DNA of 64,000 bases from Streptococcus varani (GCF_001375655.1 NZ_CTEN01000006.1:1-64000); one strand, 5' to 3'. Counted from the stretch's first letter, positions 6,291-15,743 are shown. Made by a program: numbers and translations. Notes: generated from the sequence alone by a model not told the origin.

Positions 6291-8531
6291 ATGTCAAAAC
6301 AAGTTTTTGAAACGATTTTCGCTGGCAAAAGACTGGTTGTTGAAACTGGTCAAGTTGCCAAGCAAGCCAATGGAGCTGTTGTCGTACGTTATGGGGACTC
6401 AACGGTCCTTACGGCAGCTACCATGTCTAAAAAGATGGCAACGGGTGACTTCTTCCCTTTGCAAGTCAATTACGAAGAAAAAATGTATGCTGCGGGTAAA
6501 TTCCCAGGTGGTTTCCACAAGCGTGAAGGTCGTCCTTCAACAGACGCGACTTTAACAGCCCGTCTCATTGACCGTCCGATTCGTCCCATGTTTGCGGAAG
6601 GCTTCCGTAATGAAGTTCAAGTCATCAACACAGTGCTTTCTTACGATGAAAATGCCTCTGCCCCAATGGCAGCTATGTTTGGTAGCTCATTGGCCCTGGC
6701 TATTTCTGACATTCCATTTGAAGGCCCTATCGCTGGTGTTCAAGTAGGTTATGTGGATGGTGAGCTGATCATCAACCCTGACCAAGCCCAGCAAGAAGCT
6801 TCCCACCTTGATTTGATTGTAGCTGGTAATAAGGATGCCATCAACATGGTTGAATCTGGAGCCAAAGAATTGTCAGAAGAGATCCTCTTGGAAGCTTTGC
6901 TCAAAGGACATGCGGCTATTCAAGAGCTCTTGGATTTCCAAAACCAAATCGTCGCAGCAGTTGGTAAAGAAAAGGCTCAAGTGGAGCTTCTTCAGGTCGA
7001 TCCGGAATTGCAGGCCGAAATCGTCGCAGCTTACAATGGCGATTTGCAAAAAGCTGTCCAAGTCGAAGAAAAATTGGCGCGTGAAGATGCGACCAATGCA
7101 GTTCGTGATGCGGTGAAAGCAACTTACGAAGAGCGATATGCCGACCACGAAGAATTTGACCGTATCATGCGTGATGTGGTTGAAATCTTGGAACAAATGG
7201 AGCATGCAGAAGTACGCCGTTTGATTACAGAAGACAAGGTTCGTCCGGATGGCCGTAAGGTTGATGAAATTCGTGCCTTGGATGCCGAAGTAGACTTCTT
7301 GCCACAAGTACACGGTTCAGGTCTTTTCACACGTGGGCAAACTCAAGCTCTCTCTGTTCTGACCTTGGCACCAATGGGTGAAACTCAAATTATCGATGGC
7401 TTGGATGATGAGTACAAAAAACGCTTCCTGCACCACTATAACTTCCCACAATATTCTGTTGGATCAACGGGTCGTTATGGTGCACCAGGTCGTCGTGAAA
7501 TTGGTCACGGTGCTTTAGGTGAGCGTGCTCTTGAGCAAGTATTGCCAAGTTTGGAAGACTTCCCATATGCGATCCGTTTGGTAGCGGAAGTCTTGGAATC
7601 AAATGGTTCTTCTTCACAGGCTTCTATCTGCGCAGGAACGCTTGCTCTCATGGCTGGTGGTGTGCCGATTAAAGCTCCAGTAGCTGGCATTGCGATGGGT
7701 CTGATTTCTGACGGCACAAACTATACTGTTTTGACAGACATCCAAGGTTTGGAAGACCACTTTGGCGATATGGACTTTAAGGTAGCTGGTACCCGTGAGG
7801 GAATCACAGCCCTTCAAATGGATATTAAGATTGCCGGGATCACTCCTGAGATTTTGGAAGAAGCTTTGGCACAAGCTAAGAAGGCTCGTTTTGAAATCCT
7901 GGACTTGATTGAAGCAACCATTGCGGAACCTCGTCCTGAATTGGCTCCAACTGCACCAAAAATTGACACAATCAAGATTGATGTGGATAAGATTAAGGTG
8001 GTTATCGGTAAGGGTGGCGAAACAATTGACAAAATTATCGCGGAAACTGGCGTTAAGATTGATATTGATGACGAAGGAAATGTTTCGATCTACTCATCTG
8101 ATCAAGATGCCATCAACCGTGCTAAAGAAATCATCGGAAACTTGGTGCGTGAAGCTAAAGTCGGTGAAGTCTATAAGGCCAAAGTTGTTCGTATCGAAAA
8201 ATTCGGTGCCTTTGTCAATCTCTTTGAAAAGACAGATGCTTTGGTTCACATTTCTGAAATGGCATGGACACGGACAAATCGTGTAGAAGACCTGGTTGAA
8301 ATTGGGGACGAAGTCGATGTTAAAGTCATGAAGATTGATGAAAAAGGTCGCGTAGATGCTTCTATGAAAGTACTGTTGCCTCGTCCAGAAGGTCTTGAAA
8401 TAGAAGAAAAGAAAGAACATTCTGACCGTCCACGCCGTCCGCACCACAACAAGTATGACAAGCACGACAAGCATGACAATAAAGATAAAAAATCTTTCGG
8501 GGAATTCAAATTCCACAAGGTAGAAAAATAG
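6291..8531 (+). CDS. pnp: Polynucleotide phosphorylase
   Basis: This 746-aa exoribonuclease degrades RNA 3' to 5' using phosphate and takes part in mRNA turnover and sRNA metabolism. Two RNase PH domains (about 10-145 and 310-455) flank a helical domain; a KH domain ([10 protein letters not shown], about 565) and an S1 domain ([15 protein letters not shown], about 630-695) bind RNA. The C-terminus ends in a Lys/His/Asp-rich low-complexity tail of about 45 residues. TTCAGGAGAAC precedes the ATG. A long 5' hairpin suggests autoregulation. The ISAs1 element ends about 30 bp upstream of the predicted -10. Confidence 0.97.
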   Translation: MSKQVFETIFAGKRLVVETGQVAKQANGAVVVRYGDSTVLTAATMSKKMATGDFFPLQVNYEEKMYAAGKFPGGFHKREGRPSTDATLTARLIDRPIRPMFAEGFRNEVQVINTVLSYDENASAPMAAMFGSSLALAISDIPFEGPIAGVQVGYVDGELIINPDQAQQEASHLDLIVAGNKDAINMVESGAKELSEEILLEALLKGHAAIQELLDFQNQIVAAVGKEKAQVELLQVDPELQAEIVAAYNGDLQKAVQVEEKLAREDATNAVRDAVKATYEERYADHEEFDRIMRDVVEILEQMEHAEVRRLITEDKVRPDGRKVDEIRALDAEVDFLPQVHGSGLFTRGQTQALSVLTLAPMGETQIIDGLDDEYKKRFLHHYNFPQYSVGSTGRYGAPGRREIGHGALGERALEQVLPSLEDFPYAIRLVAEVLESNGSSSQASICAGTLALMAGGVPIKAPVAGIAMGLISDGTNYTVLTDIQGLEDHFGDMDFKVAGTREGITALQMDIKIAGITPEILEEALAQAKKARFEILDLIEATIAEPRPELAPTAPKIDTIKIDVDKIKVVIGKGGETIDKIIAETGVKIDIDDEGNVSIYSSDQDAINRAKEIIGNLVREAKVGEVYKAKVVRIEKFGAFVNLFEKTDALVHISEMAWTRTNRVEDLVEIGDEVDVKVMKIDEKGRVDASMKVLLPRPEGLEIEEKKEHSDRPRRPHHNKYDKHDKHDNKDKKSFGEFKFHKVEK

Positions 8532-8765
8532 ACTATCAGTCAGCTAAAAATACTTAGTAGCCCGTTTTAGCTTAGAAATGAATGAAGTCTAACTTTTGTT
8601 AAAAGGGATTTCGTTGATCTAGCATTTGAGTACAACTAACGATCCAAAAGCGAATGGCATCTGTACCTTAGAAGGCAGCTGTCTAAGACAAAATTTTGTG
8701 TAATATAGATGGAAGCATCTAGGACGACCTTGTCCCGGATGTTTTCTCACTAATAGGAGGAATCT

Positions 8766-9389
8766 ATGGGTTGGTGGAAAGAAACCATAAACATCGTCAA
8801 AGAAAATGACCCAGCAGCACGAACCAGTGCTGAGGTACTTTTGACCTACCCTGGTGTTAAGGCTTTAGCTGCGCATCGCATTTCACACTTCCTATGGAAA
8901 AATAATCTCAAGCTTTTGGCTCGTATGCACAGTCAATTTTGGCGTTTCTGGACCCAAATTGAAATTCATCCAGGTGCTGAGATAGCTGCTGGAGTCTTCA
9001 TTGACCATGGTGCTGGATTGGTAATCGGGGAGACCACTGTCATCGAAAAAGGAGTTCTTCTTTATCATGGTGTTACTCTTGGCGGTACAGGAAAAGATAC
9101 TGGGAAACGCCATCCCACTGTACGGGAGGGAGCTCTCATCTCTGCCCATGCCCAAGTGATTGGGCCTATCGAAATAGGACGTTACTCTAAAGTCGGTGCT
9201 GCAGCAGTAGTGGTCTCGGATGTACCTGAAGAGGTGACAGTGGTTGGGATTCCAGCCAAAGTAGTCCGCATTCATGGTAAGAAAGACGATTTGGTCATCC
9301 ATCAGATTGAAGAAGAAAGAGAAACCCTCTACTACACTTCGAAAATGGAAAAACTCAAGGATTGCAGCCATCATTCGTCTCATTTGTAA
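8766..9389 (+). CDS. cysE: Serine O-acetyltransferase
   Basis: This 207-aa enzyme transfers acetyl from acetyl-CoA to serine, the first step of cysteine synthesis. The N-terminal helical part is short; the left-handed beta-helix of hexapeptide repeats spans about 60-165, with FIDHGAGLVIGET and LLYHGVTLGGTGKD holding the catalytic Asp and His. TAGGAGGAATCT precedes the ATG. The 234-bp gap behind pnp contains a CTTAGA/TCTAAG hairpin near 8670-8690 and a GGATG-rich segment, but no T-box consensus that I can find. The gene heads a tight cluster running through cysS, linking cysteine supply to its tRNA charging. Confidence 0.95.
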   Translation: MGWWKETINIVKENDPAARTSAEVLLTYPGVKALAAHRISHFLWKNNLKLLARMHSQFWRFWTQIEIHPGAEIAAGVFIDHGAGLVIGETTVIEKGVLLYHGVTLGGTGKDTGKRHPTVREGALISAHAQVIGPIEIGRYSKVGAAAVVVSDVPEEVTVVGIPAKVVRIHGKKDDLVIHQIEEERETLYYTSKMEKLKDCSHHSSHL

Positions 9390-9409
9390 AGAGCAAAAGG
9401 AGTTATCCT

Positions 9410-10192
9410 ATGTTATTAGATGAATTTGAAGCTGTTCCAGCCGTCATTGAGCCTAGTCATGCTAGCGATGCTATTGCTGGGATTGGTGAAATCTGTGATA
9501 CCCTTATTTTTTCTTTCAATGGGGAAATTGTCAACCGTGTCAAGTGGATGCGAGATGTCTATGAGGGTGGTTATATCAAGAGTTTGAATGGGAAACATCC
9601 TTGGTATATTTTGGAAAACGAAGGACAGAAATTGGCTGTAACGTTAGCACCAATCGGTGCGCCCATGGCAGTTGGCCAACTGGAAGAATTGAAAGTTATG
9701 GGCTTTAAAAACTTTATTGTTTTGGGCTCTTGTGGTGTTTTGGACAAATCCATTGAGGCAGATAAGATTATTTTGCCCAGTTCTGCTTTGCGTGATGAAG
9801 GGACTAGCTATCATTACGCACCTGCTTCAGATGAAATGGCCTATGATGAACACCTGCTTTCAACCATGGAAACAGCCTTTGAAAAGGCCGGTATTGAGCA
9901 TATTCGGACCAAGACTTGGACCACAGATGCTTTCTTTCGGGAAACAGCGGATAAGGTCAAACGTCGCCTAGCAGCTGGTGCGACAGTGGTGGATATGGAA
10001 GCATCGGCCATCATGGCATGGGCTCAGTTCAGACAGGCTACTGTTTACCAGTTCTTTTACACGGCTGATTACGTAGACCACCATAAAAATGAGTGGGATA
10101 CTCGCCACGAAGAACGCACGTCAGATGTCATGACTTTCTTTGATGTGGCTCTAGCTATTGCCCGAGAAGTGGGTAAAGGGAAAGAATGTTAG
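9410..10192 (+). CDS. Nucleoside phosphorylase family protein
   Basis: This 260-aa protein belongs to the PNP/UDP phosphorylase superfamily, which splits nucleosides with phosphate. Landmarks are GSCGVLD (about residue 105, phosphate loop region) and VVDMEASAIMAWA (about 200), which holds the ribose-binding Glu. Uridine or purine specificity cannot be read from the sequence. The ATG at 9410 follows AAAAGGAGTT; a longer frame beginning at 9362 would overlap cysE and has no ribosome-binding site. Its end overlaps the next small gene by 7 bp, suggesting coupled translation. Confidence 0.85.
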   Translation: MLLDEFEAVPAVIEPSHASDAIAGIGEICDTLIFSFNGEIVNRVKWMRDVYEGGYIKSLNGKHPWYILENEGQKLAVTLAPIGAPMAVGQLEELKVMGFKNFIVLGSCGVLDKSIEADKIILPSSALRDEGTSYHYAPASDEMAYDEHLLSTMETAFEKAGIEHIRTKTWTTDAFFRETADKVKRRLAAGATVVDMEASAIMAWAQFRQATVYQFFYTADYVDHHKNEWDTRHEERTSDVMTFFDVALAIAREVGKGKEC

Positions 10193-10362
10193 ATTTTTAC
10201 GAAAAGAATAAGTTTATCTGTCTGGTATGGCTCTTTTTAGCCTTGACCTGTCTAGCGACCCTTTTCCAAGGAAAGAGTGAGGCTGCTTTTGTGACTGGTC
10301 TTGCCACTGCTATCGTAGGTAGTTATCTTTGGCACATGTCACAAAAAGAAAAGGAGAGATAG
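10186..10362 (+). CDS. Small membrane protein, 58 aa
   Basis: The frame starts at an ATG overlapping the phosphorylase stop and encodes MLDFYEKNKFICLVWLF..., with one long hydrophobic segment (about 10-25) and a second around LATAIVGSYLW (about 38-48), ending in a basic SQKEKER tail. It is too short for most gene callers, but the 7-bp overlap upstream, AAAGGGAAAG before its start and one base between its stop and the next ATG show it is an operon member. I do not recognise a family. Confidence 0.75.
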   Translation: MLDFYEKNKFICLVWLFLALTCLATLFQGKSEAAFVTGLATAIVGSYLWHMSQKEKER

Positions 10363-10363
10363 T

Positions 10364-10537
10364 ATGCTTGATATAAAAAAATACTGGGGTTATCTTCTGC
10401 AACTATTTGGAGGAATTGTACTCGCTGCCTTTTATGCCGGGCAAGGTCGATGGATTTTTTCCTTCGTTTGGGGAGTCTTTGGATTGGTAGCTCTAGCTAG
10501 CTGGGTTAATCAGTATCAGAAAGATAAGGACCGCTAA
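10364..10537 (+). CDS. Small membrane protein, 57 aa
   Basis: This gene starts one base after the previous stop, with AAGGAGAG as ribosome-binding site inside the upstream gene. The product (MLDIKKYWGYLLQLFGG...) has two membrane spans (about 9-25 and 30-46) and a charged YQKDKDR end. Its layout matches the preceding 58-aa protein, so the two may be diverged paralogues or partners of one membrane complex. Its stop touches the next ATG directly. Function unknown. Confidence 0.75.
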   Translation: MLDIKKYWGYLLQLFGGIVLAAFYAGQGRWIFSFVWGVFGLVALASWVNQYQKDKDR

Positions 10538-11059
10538 ATGGCAGTATACTTTTATGGTTGTATCACCTTAGATGGCTATCTAGCAGATAGTCAATACAAG
10601 ATTGATTGGTTGCACCAAGTCGGAACCATCGAGGATACAGGTTATGAAGACTTTTATAAAGAGATGGATGTGACCATCATGGGCAAACGGACCTTTGAAG
10701 AAATTCAAGGGATGCCTGAAGTGGAAGACTTCTATGCTACGACGGAAAACTATGTCTTTACCCATGACGAGGTGATCCCTGCTCAAAACTACCAACCTAT
10801 TTCTGGCGATGTCGTAGAGTTCATCCGTCAATTGGATCCAGCAAAGAATGTTTTTGTCGTCGGTGGCAATTCATTAGTGGCTCCGCTTTTAGATGCGGAT
10901 TTATTTGATCATCTCATTGTCCAAATTGCTCCGGTGATTCTGGGCAAAGGCATTAAGCTCTTTACCCAAGAGGAATACCTGAGATTTTATCAACTGGACC
11001 AAGTCAGACAGTTTGGCCAGTTTGCGGAGTTGGTGTTTAGCAGAAAGATTGATAGTTAG
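10538..11059 (+). CDS. Dihydrofolate reductase/RibD C-terminal domain protein
   Basis: This 173-aa protein has the fold shared by DHFR and the RibD reductase domain. MGKRTFEEI (about residue 47) and FVVGGNSLVAPLL (about 106) are the usual nucleotide-binding segments, and IAPVILGKGIKLF (about 131) is a strong RibD_C hallmark. It probably binds NADPH; the substrate is unknown, and these proteins are usually neither true DHFR nor riboflavin enzymes. The ATG directly abuts the previous stop, placing it in the cysE-cysS operon. Confidence 0.85.
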   Translation: MAVYFYGCITLDGYLADSQYKIDWLHQVGTIEDTGYEDFYKEMDVTIMGKRTFEEIQGMPEVEDFYATTENYVFTHDEVIPAQNYQPISGDVVEFIRQLDPAKNVFVVGGNSLVAPLLDADLFDHLIVQIAPVILGKGIKLFTQEEYLRFYQLDQVRQFGQFAELVFSRKIDS

Positions 11060-11076
11060 AAAAGAAAGAGGATGCA

Positions 11077-12420
11077 GTGATTAAAATTTACGATACCATG
11101 ACCCGGACCTTGCGTGATTTTGTGCCGATTGAGGAAAACAAGGTCAAGATGTATGTTTGTGGACCAACGGTTTACAATTATATCCATATTGGGAATGCCC
11201 GCAGTGTAGTAGCTTTTGATACGATCCGCCGTTATTTTGAGTATCGGGGCTATGACGTGACCTATATTTCCAACTTTACAGATGTTGATGATAAAATTAT
11301 CAAGGGTGCGGCGGAGGCTGGTATGGATACAAAAGCCTTTTCGGACAAGTTCATCGCAGCTTTCTTAGAAGATGTCCAAAAATTGGGTGTCAAACCAGCT
11401 AGTAAAAATCCTCGTGTGATTGACTATATGGATGAAATTATCGATTTTGTTCAAGCCTTGATTGACAAGGGTTTTGCCTATGAAGCGGCAGGGGATGTTT
11501 ATTTCCGTGTTGCAAAATCTAAGAACTATGCCCAGTTAGCCAATAAAACCTTGGCTGACTTAGAGGTAGGTGCTTCTGGCCGTGTGGACAATGAAGCTGA
11601 CATCAAGGAACATCCCTTTGACTTTGCGCTCTGGAAATCTGCCAAAGCAGGTGAAGTTTCTTGGGAGAGTCCTTGGGGAGCCGGTCGTCCAGGTTGGCAT
11701 ATCGAGTGCTCGGTCATGGCGACAGAAATCCTTGGTCAAACGATTGATATCCATGGCGGTGGTGCGGATTTAGAATTTCCCCATCATACCAATGAAATCG
11801 CCCAATCAGAAGCCAAAACAGGTTGTACCTTTGCCAACTACTGGATGCACAATGCTATGCTCAACATTGACAATGAAAAGATGTCCAAATCTCTAGGGAA
11901 TTTTGTGACAGCCCACGATATGTTGGAGCGGATTGATGGACAAGTCTTGCGCTTTTTCTTGGCAACCCAACATTACCGTCGTCCTCTTAATTACACAGAG
12001 AAAGCCATTCAGGACGCGCAAACCAATCTCAAATACCTGAAAAACACCTTCAATCAACTGTTCACAGACCAAGTAGAAGTAGGAAAATGGCAGGAACTCT
12101 TATCTGATTTTGAAGGTGCTATGGATGATGATTTCAATACTGCTAATGGTATTACCCTTGTCTTTGACATGGCCAAGTGGATCAACTCAGGAAATTACAA
12201 TGAGCAAATTAAGGCTGATTTCGCTAAAGTGCTAGGGGTCTTTGGCATTGTCTTCCAAGAAGAAGTTCTGGACGCGGATATTGAGAAGTTGATTGAGGAG
12301 CGTCAAGCTGCGCGTAGCGCGCGTGATTTTGCCACAGCTGACCGCATTCGTGATGAATTAGCAGCTCAAGGCATCAAACTCCTTGATACCAAGGATGGTG
12401 TGAGGTGGACGCGTGACTAA
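11077..12420 (+). CDS. cysS: Cysteinyl-tRNA synthetase
   Basis: This 447-aa class I synthetase charges tRNA-Cys. The HIGH motif is YIHIGNARS (about 35-43) and KMSKS is intact at DNEKMSKSLGNF (about 268). Zinc ligands are visible at CGPTVYN (about 28), WHIECSVM (about 208) and HGGGADLEFPHHTNE. The C-terminal helical DALR-like end carries RSARDFATADRIRDEL. The start is GTG at 11077 behind AAAGAGGAT, and the coding frame from it gives the family-typical MIKIYDTMTR. It overlaps mrnC by 8 bp. Confidence 0.95.
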   Translation: MIKIYDTMTRTLRDFVPIEENKVKMYVCGPTVYNYIHIGNARSVVAFDTIRRYFEYRGYDVTYISNFTDVDDKIIKGAAEAGMDTKAFSDKFIAAFLEDVQKLGVKPASKNPRVIDYMDEIIDFVQALIDKGFAYEAAGDVYFRVAKSKNYAQLANKTLADLEVGASGRVDNEADIKEHPFDFALWKSAKAGEVSWESPWGAGRPGWHIECSVMATEILGQTIDIHGGGADLEFPHHTNEIAQSEAKTGCTFANYWMHNAMLNIDNEKMSKSLGNFVTAHDMLERIDGQVLRFFLATQHYRRPLNYTEKAIQDAQTNLKYLKNTFNQLFTDQVEVGKWQELLSDFEGAMDDDFNTANGITLVFDMAKWINSGNYNEQIKADFAKVLGVFGIVFQEEVLDADIEKLIEERQAARSARDFATADRIRDELAAQGIKLLDTKDGVRWTRD

Positions 12421-12820
12421 GTTGGATGTCAACCTGATCAATGGTATTGCCTTAGCTTTTGAAGGGGATGCGGTTTACTCCATGTATGTCCGCCGCTACC
12501 TGATTTTTACAGGGCAGACAAAACCCAACCAGCTGCATCGCCTAGCCACTAAGTATGTATCGGCTAAGGCCCAGGCTATGCTGATCAATCTCATGTTGGA
12601 AGAAAATTTTCTGACAGAAAAAGAGCAGGAAATATACAAGCGTGGTCGTAACGCCAACTCCAATACAAAGGCTAAGAATACGGATATTGTTACCTACAAG
12701 ATGTCAACTGGTTTTGAAGCGGTCATGGGCTACTTGCATATGACAGAGCAAATAGACCGTCTTGAAATCTTAATCGATTGGTGTATTGCACACATTTCAG
12801 GAAAAGAAAAAGGAGTTTGA
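12413..12820 (+). CDS. mrnC: Mini-ribonuclease III
   Basis: This 135-aa protein is an RNase III catalytic domain without a dsRNA-binding domain; the Bacillus homologue matures 23S rRNA. EGDAVYSMYVRRYL (about 17-30) carries the metal-binding Asp, and RGRNANSNTKAKNTD and STGFEAVMGYLH (about 79-110) are family hallmarks, with the second acidic Glu in GFEAV. It starts at a GTG overlapping the end of cysS, an arrangement conserved in Firmicutes. A strong terminator follows. Confidence 0.95.
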   Translation: MTKLDVNLINGIALAFEGDAVYSMYVRRYLIFTGQTKPNQLHRLATKYVSAKAQAMLINLMLEENFLTEKEQEIYKRGRNANSNTKAKNTDIVTYKMSTGFEAVMGYLHMTEQIDRLEILIDWCIAHISGKEKGV

Positions 12821-12846
12821 GATAGTTGATCTCAGGCTCCTTTTAT
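12808..12846. terminator. Bidirectional terminator between mrnC and the exporter-like gene
   Basis: AAAAGGAG...TGAGAT pairs with ATCTCA...CTCCTTTT around an AGTTG loop, with A- and T-runs on both sides. It can serve mrnC (plus) and the converging gene (minus). Confidence 0.85.
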
Positions 12847-13806
12847 TTACATTTCTTCCTTATATTCTTGGTAAAAATCGACCTTAAGTTGGATAAATTC
12901 TTCCATATCTTGTAAGAGTTGAAAGAGTGTTGCCCTTGTTTCAAACTCTTGACGTGTCTGGGGCAGGGGTCGTTCCCGAAAGGTCTGGTGGAAAAGAGCG
13001 ATATCATCTAGTAATTCGAGGGCGGGATTTTCCCGACTGAGTTGCTGGGCAGTCCGTTCAAAGAGGCTAGCTAGGATGATGCTTTCCCTGGCTTCTAGTT
13101 GGCAGGCGTTGATGAGTTTCGCCATTCTTCGTAGAACCTTGTTTTGTGCTCGACGCATCTCAAAATAATGGACTTGATAGTTGGTTTGATGAAAGACTTG
13201 ATTGTGGCGGTCCAGATAAACAACTTTAAGAGCTTGGCTCAATAAATCATCTAATTGATTGATGAGACTGGCTTCGTTGCGACCATCCCCTTTGAGCAAG
13301 AAATCTTGGAAACGCAGGAGAATGAGTTGGAGTAGATCCTTAACTTGATGGTGATAGCTTTGGATTTTTGCTTCTTGCGAGGGCATATAGAGGTTAAAAA
13401 CTAAGGCTAAACCAGCCCCAATCAAGAAAATAGCGACTTCATTGCCTAAAAAGACCAGACTAGTATTTTTTTCCAAAAGAAGATGGGTGACCAGGACGGT
13501 CGAAGGCGCGATACCAGCTTCCCACCTAAAATAATAGGCAGTTGGAACGTAGAGAAGCAGATAGAGTGCCAGGGTCCATATCTCAAATCCTATCAGGCTA
13601 AAAATCCCCCAAGCAATGGCCAGAGCCAAAAAGGTTGAGAAGAGGCGGTTTTGGGCCATTTTGAGAGAAGATTTACGGGTATCTAAGAGACTGAGGATAG
13701 CGATGATACCAGCAGAGGTGGCATAGGCCAAACCTAGAAACTCTGCTAAATAAATCGCCAAGACAGTGGCCAATATTAATTTAATGGTCCGTTCAAGAAT
13801 AGGCAT
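12847..13806 (-). CDS. Aromatic acid exporter family protein (DUF939-like)
   Basis: This 319-aa protein has four to six membrane spans in the first 135 residues (LILATVLAIYLAEFLGLAY, LFSTFLALAIAWGIF and others) and a soluble helical C-terminal half from about residue 145. This is the layout of the YqjA/DUF939 group related to FUSC/ArAE aromatic exporters. A pump role is inferred; no substrate can be named. It is a single-gene unit converging on mrnC. Confidence 0.8.
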   Translation of the reverse strand: MPILERTIKLILATVLAIYLAEFLGLAYATSAGIIAILSLLDTRKSSLKMAQNRLFSTFLALAIAWGIFSLIGFEIWTLALYLLLYVPTAYYFRWEAGIAPSTVLVTHLLLEKNTSLVFLGNEVAIFLIGAGLALVFNLYMPSQEAKIQSYHHQVKDLLQLILLRFQDFLLKGDGRNEASLINQLDDLLSQALKVVYLDRHNQVFHQTNYQVHYFEMRRAQNKVLRRMAKLINACQLEARESIILASLFERTAQQLSRENPALELLDDIALFHQTFRERPLPQTRQEFETRATLFQLLQDMEEFIQLKVDFYQEYKEEM

Positions 13807-13944
13807 AGAGAACTCTTTTCGGTAAGTGATGGGACTATTGTAACATATTTTTTCTAGAAGAAAGAAAAATGGAAATCCTACTTGCTTAGGATGATTTATT
13901 GGATCATAAAGTGCCCATCAAAGTCCACACTTCCTCTCTTTCAT

Positions 13945-13958
13945 GCTATAATAGCACT
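13945..13958 (+). promoter_or_regulatory. rlmB extended -10 abutting the start codon
   Basis: TGCTATAAT ends at 13952, with a perfect TATAAT at 13947-13952. The predicted transcription start is 13959, the A of the rlmB ATG, and no Shine-Dalgarno sequence precedes it. This is the same geometry as fetA and points to a leaderless mRNA. Confidence 0.65.
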
Positions 13959-14714
13959 ATGAAAAATAAAGACATTAAAGAAAAATCAGTTGCAACAGAT
14001 ATTGTATATGGTGTGCATGCGGTAGCAGAGGCTATTCAGGCCAATACAGGAAATAAACTCTATATTCAGGATGACCTTCGTGGCAAAAATGTGGAGAAAA
14101 TCAAGGACCTGGCAGCAGACAAAAAGGTTTCTATCTCATGGACTCCAAAGAAGACCTTGTCGGATATGACGGACGGTGCTGTCCATCAAGGTTTTGTTCT
14201 GCGGGTTTCTGAGTTTGCCTATACCGAGTTTGAGGCTATTTTGGAAAAAGCAGAGCAGGAAGACAATCCCCTCATTCTAATCTTGGACGGTTTAACTGAC
14301 CCTCATAATCTCGGATCTATTTTGCGAACGGCTGATGCGACAAAGGTGTGTGGCGTCATCATTCCGAAGCACCGTGCAGTTGGTGTGACTCCTGTCGTGG
14401 CCAAAACTTCAACAGGTGCGGTGGAGCATGTCCCTATTGCCCGAGTGACCAACCTGAGCCAGACCCTAGACAAACTCAAAGAAGATGGTTTTTGGATTTT
14501 TGGCACGGATATGAACGGGACCCCCTCTCATAAGTGGAATACATCTGGTAAATTGGCTCTGATCATCGGAAATGAAGGTAAGGGTATCTCGACCAATATC
14601 AAGAAACAGGTAGATGAGATGATCACCATTCCCATGGACGGTCATGTGCAAAGTCTGAATGCCAGTGTGGCCGCTGCTGTTCTCATGTACGAGGTTTTTC
14701 GCAATAAATTGTAA
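13959..14714 (+). CDS. rlmB: TrmH-family rRNA (guanosine-2'-O-)-methyltransferase, RlmB type
   Basis: This 251-aa SPOUT methyltransferase uses S-adenosylmethionine to 2'-O-methylate a guanosine in 23S rRNA. An N-terminal RNA-binding domain (YGVHAVAEAI, about 18) precedes the knotted domain with DPHNLGSILRTADA (about 112), IGNEGKGIS (about 204) and SLNASVAAAVLMYE (about 230). I chose the ATG at 13959; a frame extending to 13899 would run through the promoter. It is followed by the NYN nuclease gene after 26 bp, as in other streptococci. Confidence 0.88.
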   Translation: MKNKDIKEKSVATDIVYGVHAVAEAIQANTGNKLYIQDDLRGKNVEKIKDLAADKKVSISWTPKKTLSDMTDGAVHQGFVLRVSEFAYTEFEAILEKAEQEDNPLILILDGLTDPHNLGSILRTADATKVCGVIIPKHRAVGVTPVVAKTSTGAVEHVPIARVTNLSQTLDKLKEDGFWIFGTDMNGTPSHKWNTSGKLALIIGNEGKGISTNIKKQVDEMITIPMDGHVQSLNASVAAAVLMYEVFRNKL

Positions 14715-14740
14715 ACTGTCCAGATAAAAGAAAGGCAATC

Positions 14741-15253
14741 ATGAAAGAGAAGATTTTATTGGTCGATGGCTACAACATGATTGCTTTTTGGCAGTCTACC
14801 AAACAAGCCTTTCGCCAGGGGAAGTTGGATGAAGCCCGCTCTATTTTGCTCAACAAATTATCCAATTACGCCTCTTTTGAAGAAATGGAAATCATCTGTG
14901 TCTTTGATGCCCAGTATGTGCCTGGTTTGCGCCAGCGTTATGACCAATACAATGTCACGGTCATCTTCACTGAGGAAGAGGAAACAGCGGATTCTTATAT
15001 TGAGCGGATGAGTGCAGAACTCAACACCTCCCGCTTGACCGTATCGGTGGCGACCAGTGACTTGAATGAGCAGTGGGTGGTTTTCTCCCAGGGAGCTTTG
15101 CGTGTATCTGCCCGCGAGTTGGAGAAACGGGTCTCTGCTGTCAAGAAAGAGGTCGACTCCTTTGTTGATCAAGTAGAACTCTATACACCCCGCCTGAATC
15201 CATGGACAAAAGGCAATTACGAAGCGTTACAAGATTTGATGAAAGATTTGTGA
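14741..15253 (+). CDS. NYN-domain ribonuclease, YacP/Rae1 family
   Basis: This 170-aa protein has a NYN (PIN-like) nuclease fold. ILLVDGYNMI (about 5-14) carries the first metal-binding Asp, VFDAQ (about 54) the second, and TADSYIERM (about 86) and ATSDLNEQ (about 105) further acidic residues. The Bacillus homologue Rae1 cuts mRNAs in the ribosomal A site. AAAGGCAATC precedes the ATG. It lies 26 bp after rlmB, so both act in RNA processing or translation. Confidence 0.88.
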   Translation: MKEKILLVDGYNMIAFWQSTKQAFRQGKLDEARSILLNKLSNYASFEEMEIICVFDAQYVPGLRQRYDQYNVTVIFTEEEETADSYIERMSAELNTSRLTVSVATSDLNEQWVVFSQGALRVSARELEKRVSAVKKEVDSFVDQVELYTPRLNPWTKGNYEALQDLMKDL

Positions 15254-15331
15254 AGTCAAGCTGCTATACTTGCTTCTTGATAGAAGGTCATAGGGTTCGG
15301 TTTGGAAAAAATTTAAATCTTTAAAGAAATA

Positions 15332-15703
15332 ATGGCTTTTAAATTAATGATGGATTCGACAGTTGATGTGGCTGAAAATTGGACTAAAGAAAAGGAAAGT
15401 GATATTTTAGGTCTTCATATTAGTTTGGGTGTTGTAGTGTATGACAAGTAGCGAAACCCGTCTGATGCTGAGCTTCTCTTGAAAGCTATGGAATCCGGCA
15501 ACACACCAAGAATCAGCCCGATCAAGATCGGTTCGTTTCAATGAACCATTCGTCGCTTATTTCAGTAATCATAATCCGTCAGAAATTCTCTAGGAATATT
15601 CAAACGTTGATTAGCTATTGATAATGCTACTTGGTCCGGTTGTTGCTACCCGTGTTAGCCTCTATACCATAGTGGTCTTAGCTATCGAAAAAGAACTTCA
15701 TTA
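15332..15703 (+). pseudogene. Degenerate DegV-family (fatty-acid-binding) gene
   Basis: Starting at an ATG at 15332 the frame reads MAFKLMMDSTVDVAENW, close to the DegV opening (xDSTADLP), and stops at about 15450 (TAG). In shifted frames downstream KAMESGNTPRISPI matches the usual MxxGxxPxTSQ segment, and FNEPFVAYFSNHNPS follows. Several stops and frameshifts follow, so it is non-functional. DegV genes commonly follow yacP in streptococci. Confidence 0.65.
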
Positions 15704-15711
15704 GTCTAAGT

Positions 15712-15743
15712 GAAAAAAATCATTCCAAGTTGGGATGGTTTTT
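15712..15743. terminator. Terminator-like hairpin
   Basis: AAATCATTCCAA and a GGGATGGTTTTT arm pair across a GTT loop, followed by T residues. It separates the dead degV copy from the next operon. Confidence 0.7.

Noticed and set aside
6873..7313. 146-codon open frame on the minus strand.
   Set aside because: It is a shadow of pnp with no start signals.
8532..8765. T-box or cysteine-responsive riboswitch before cysE.
   Set aside because: Hairpins are present, but the conserved T-box antiterminator sequence is not.
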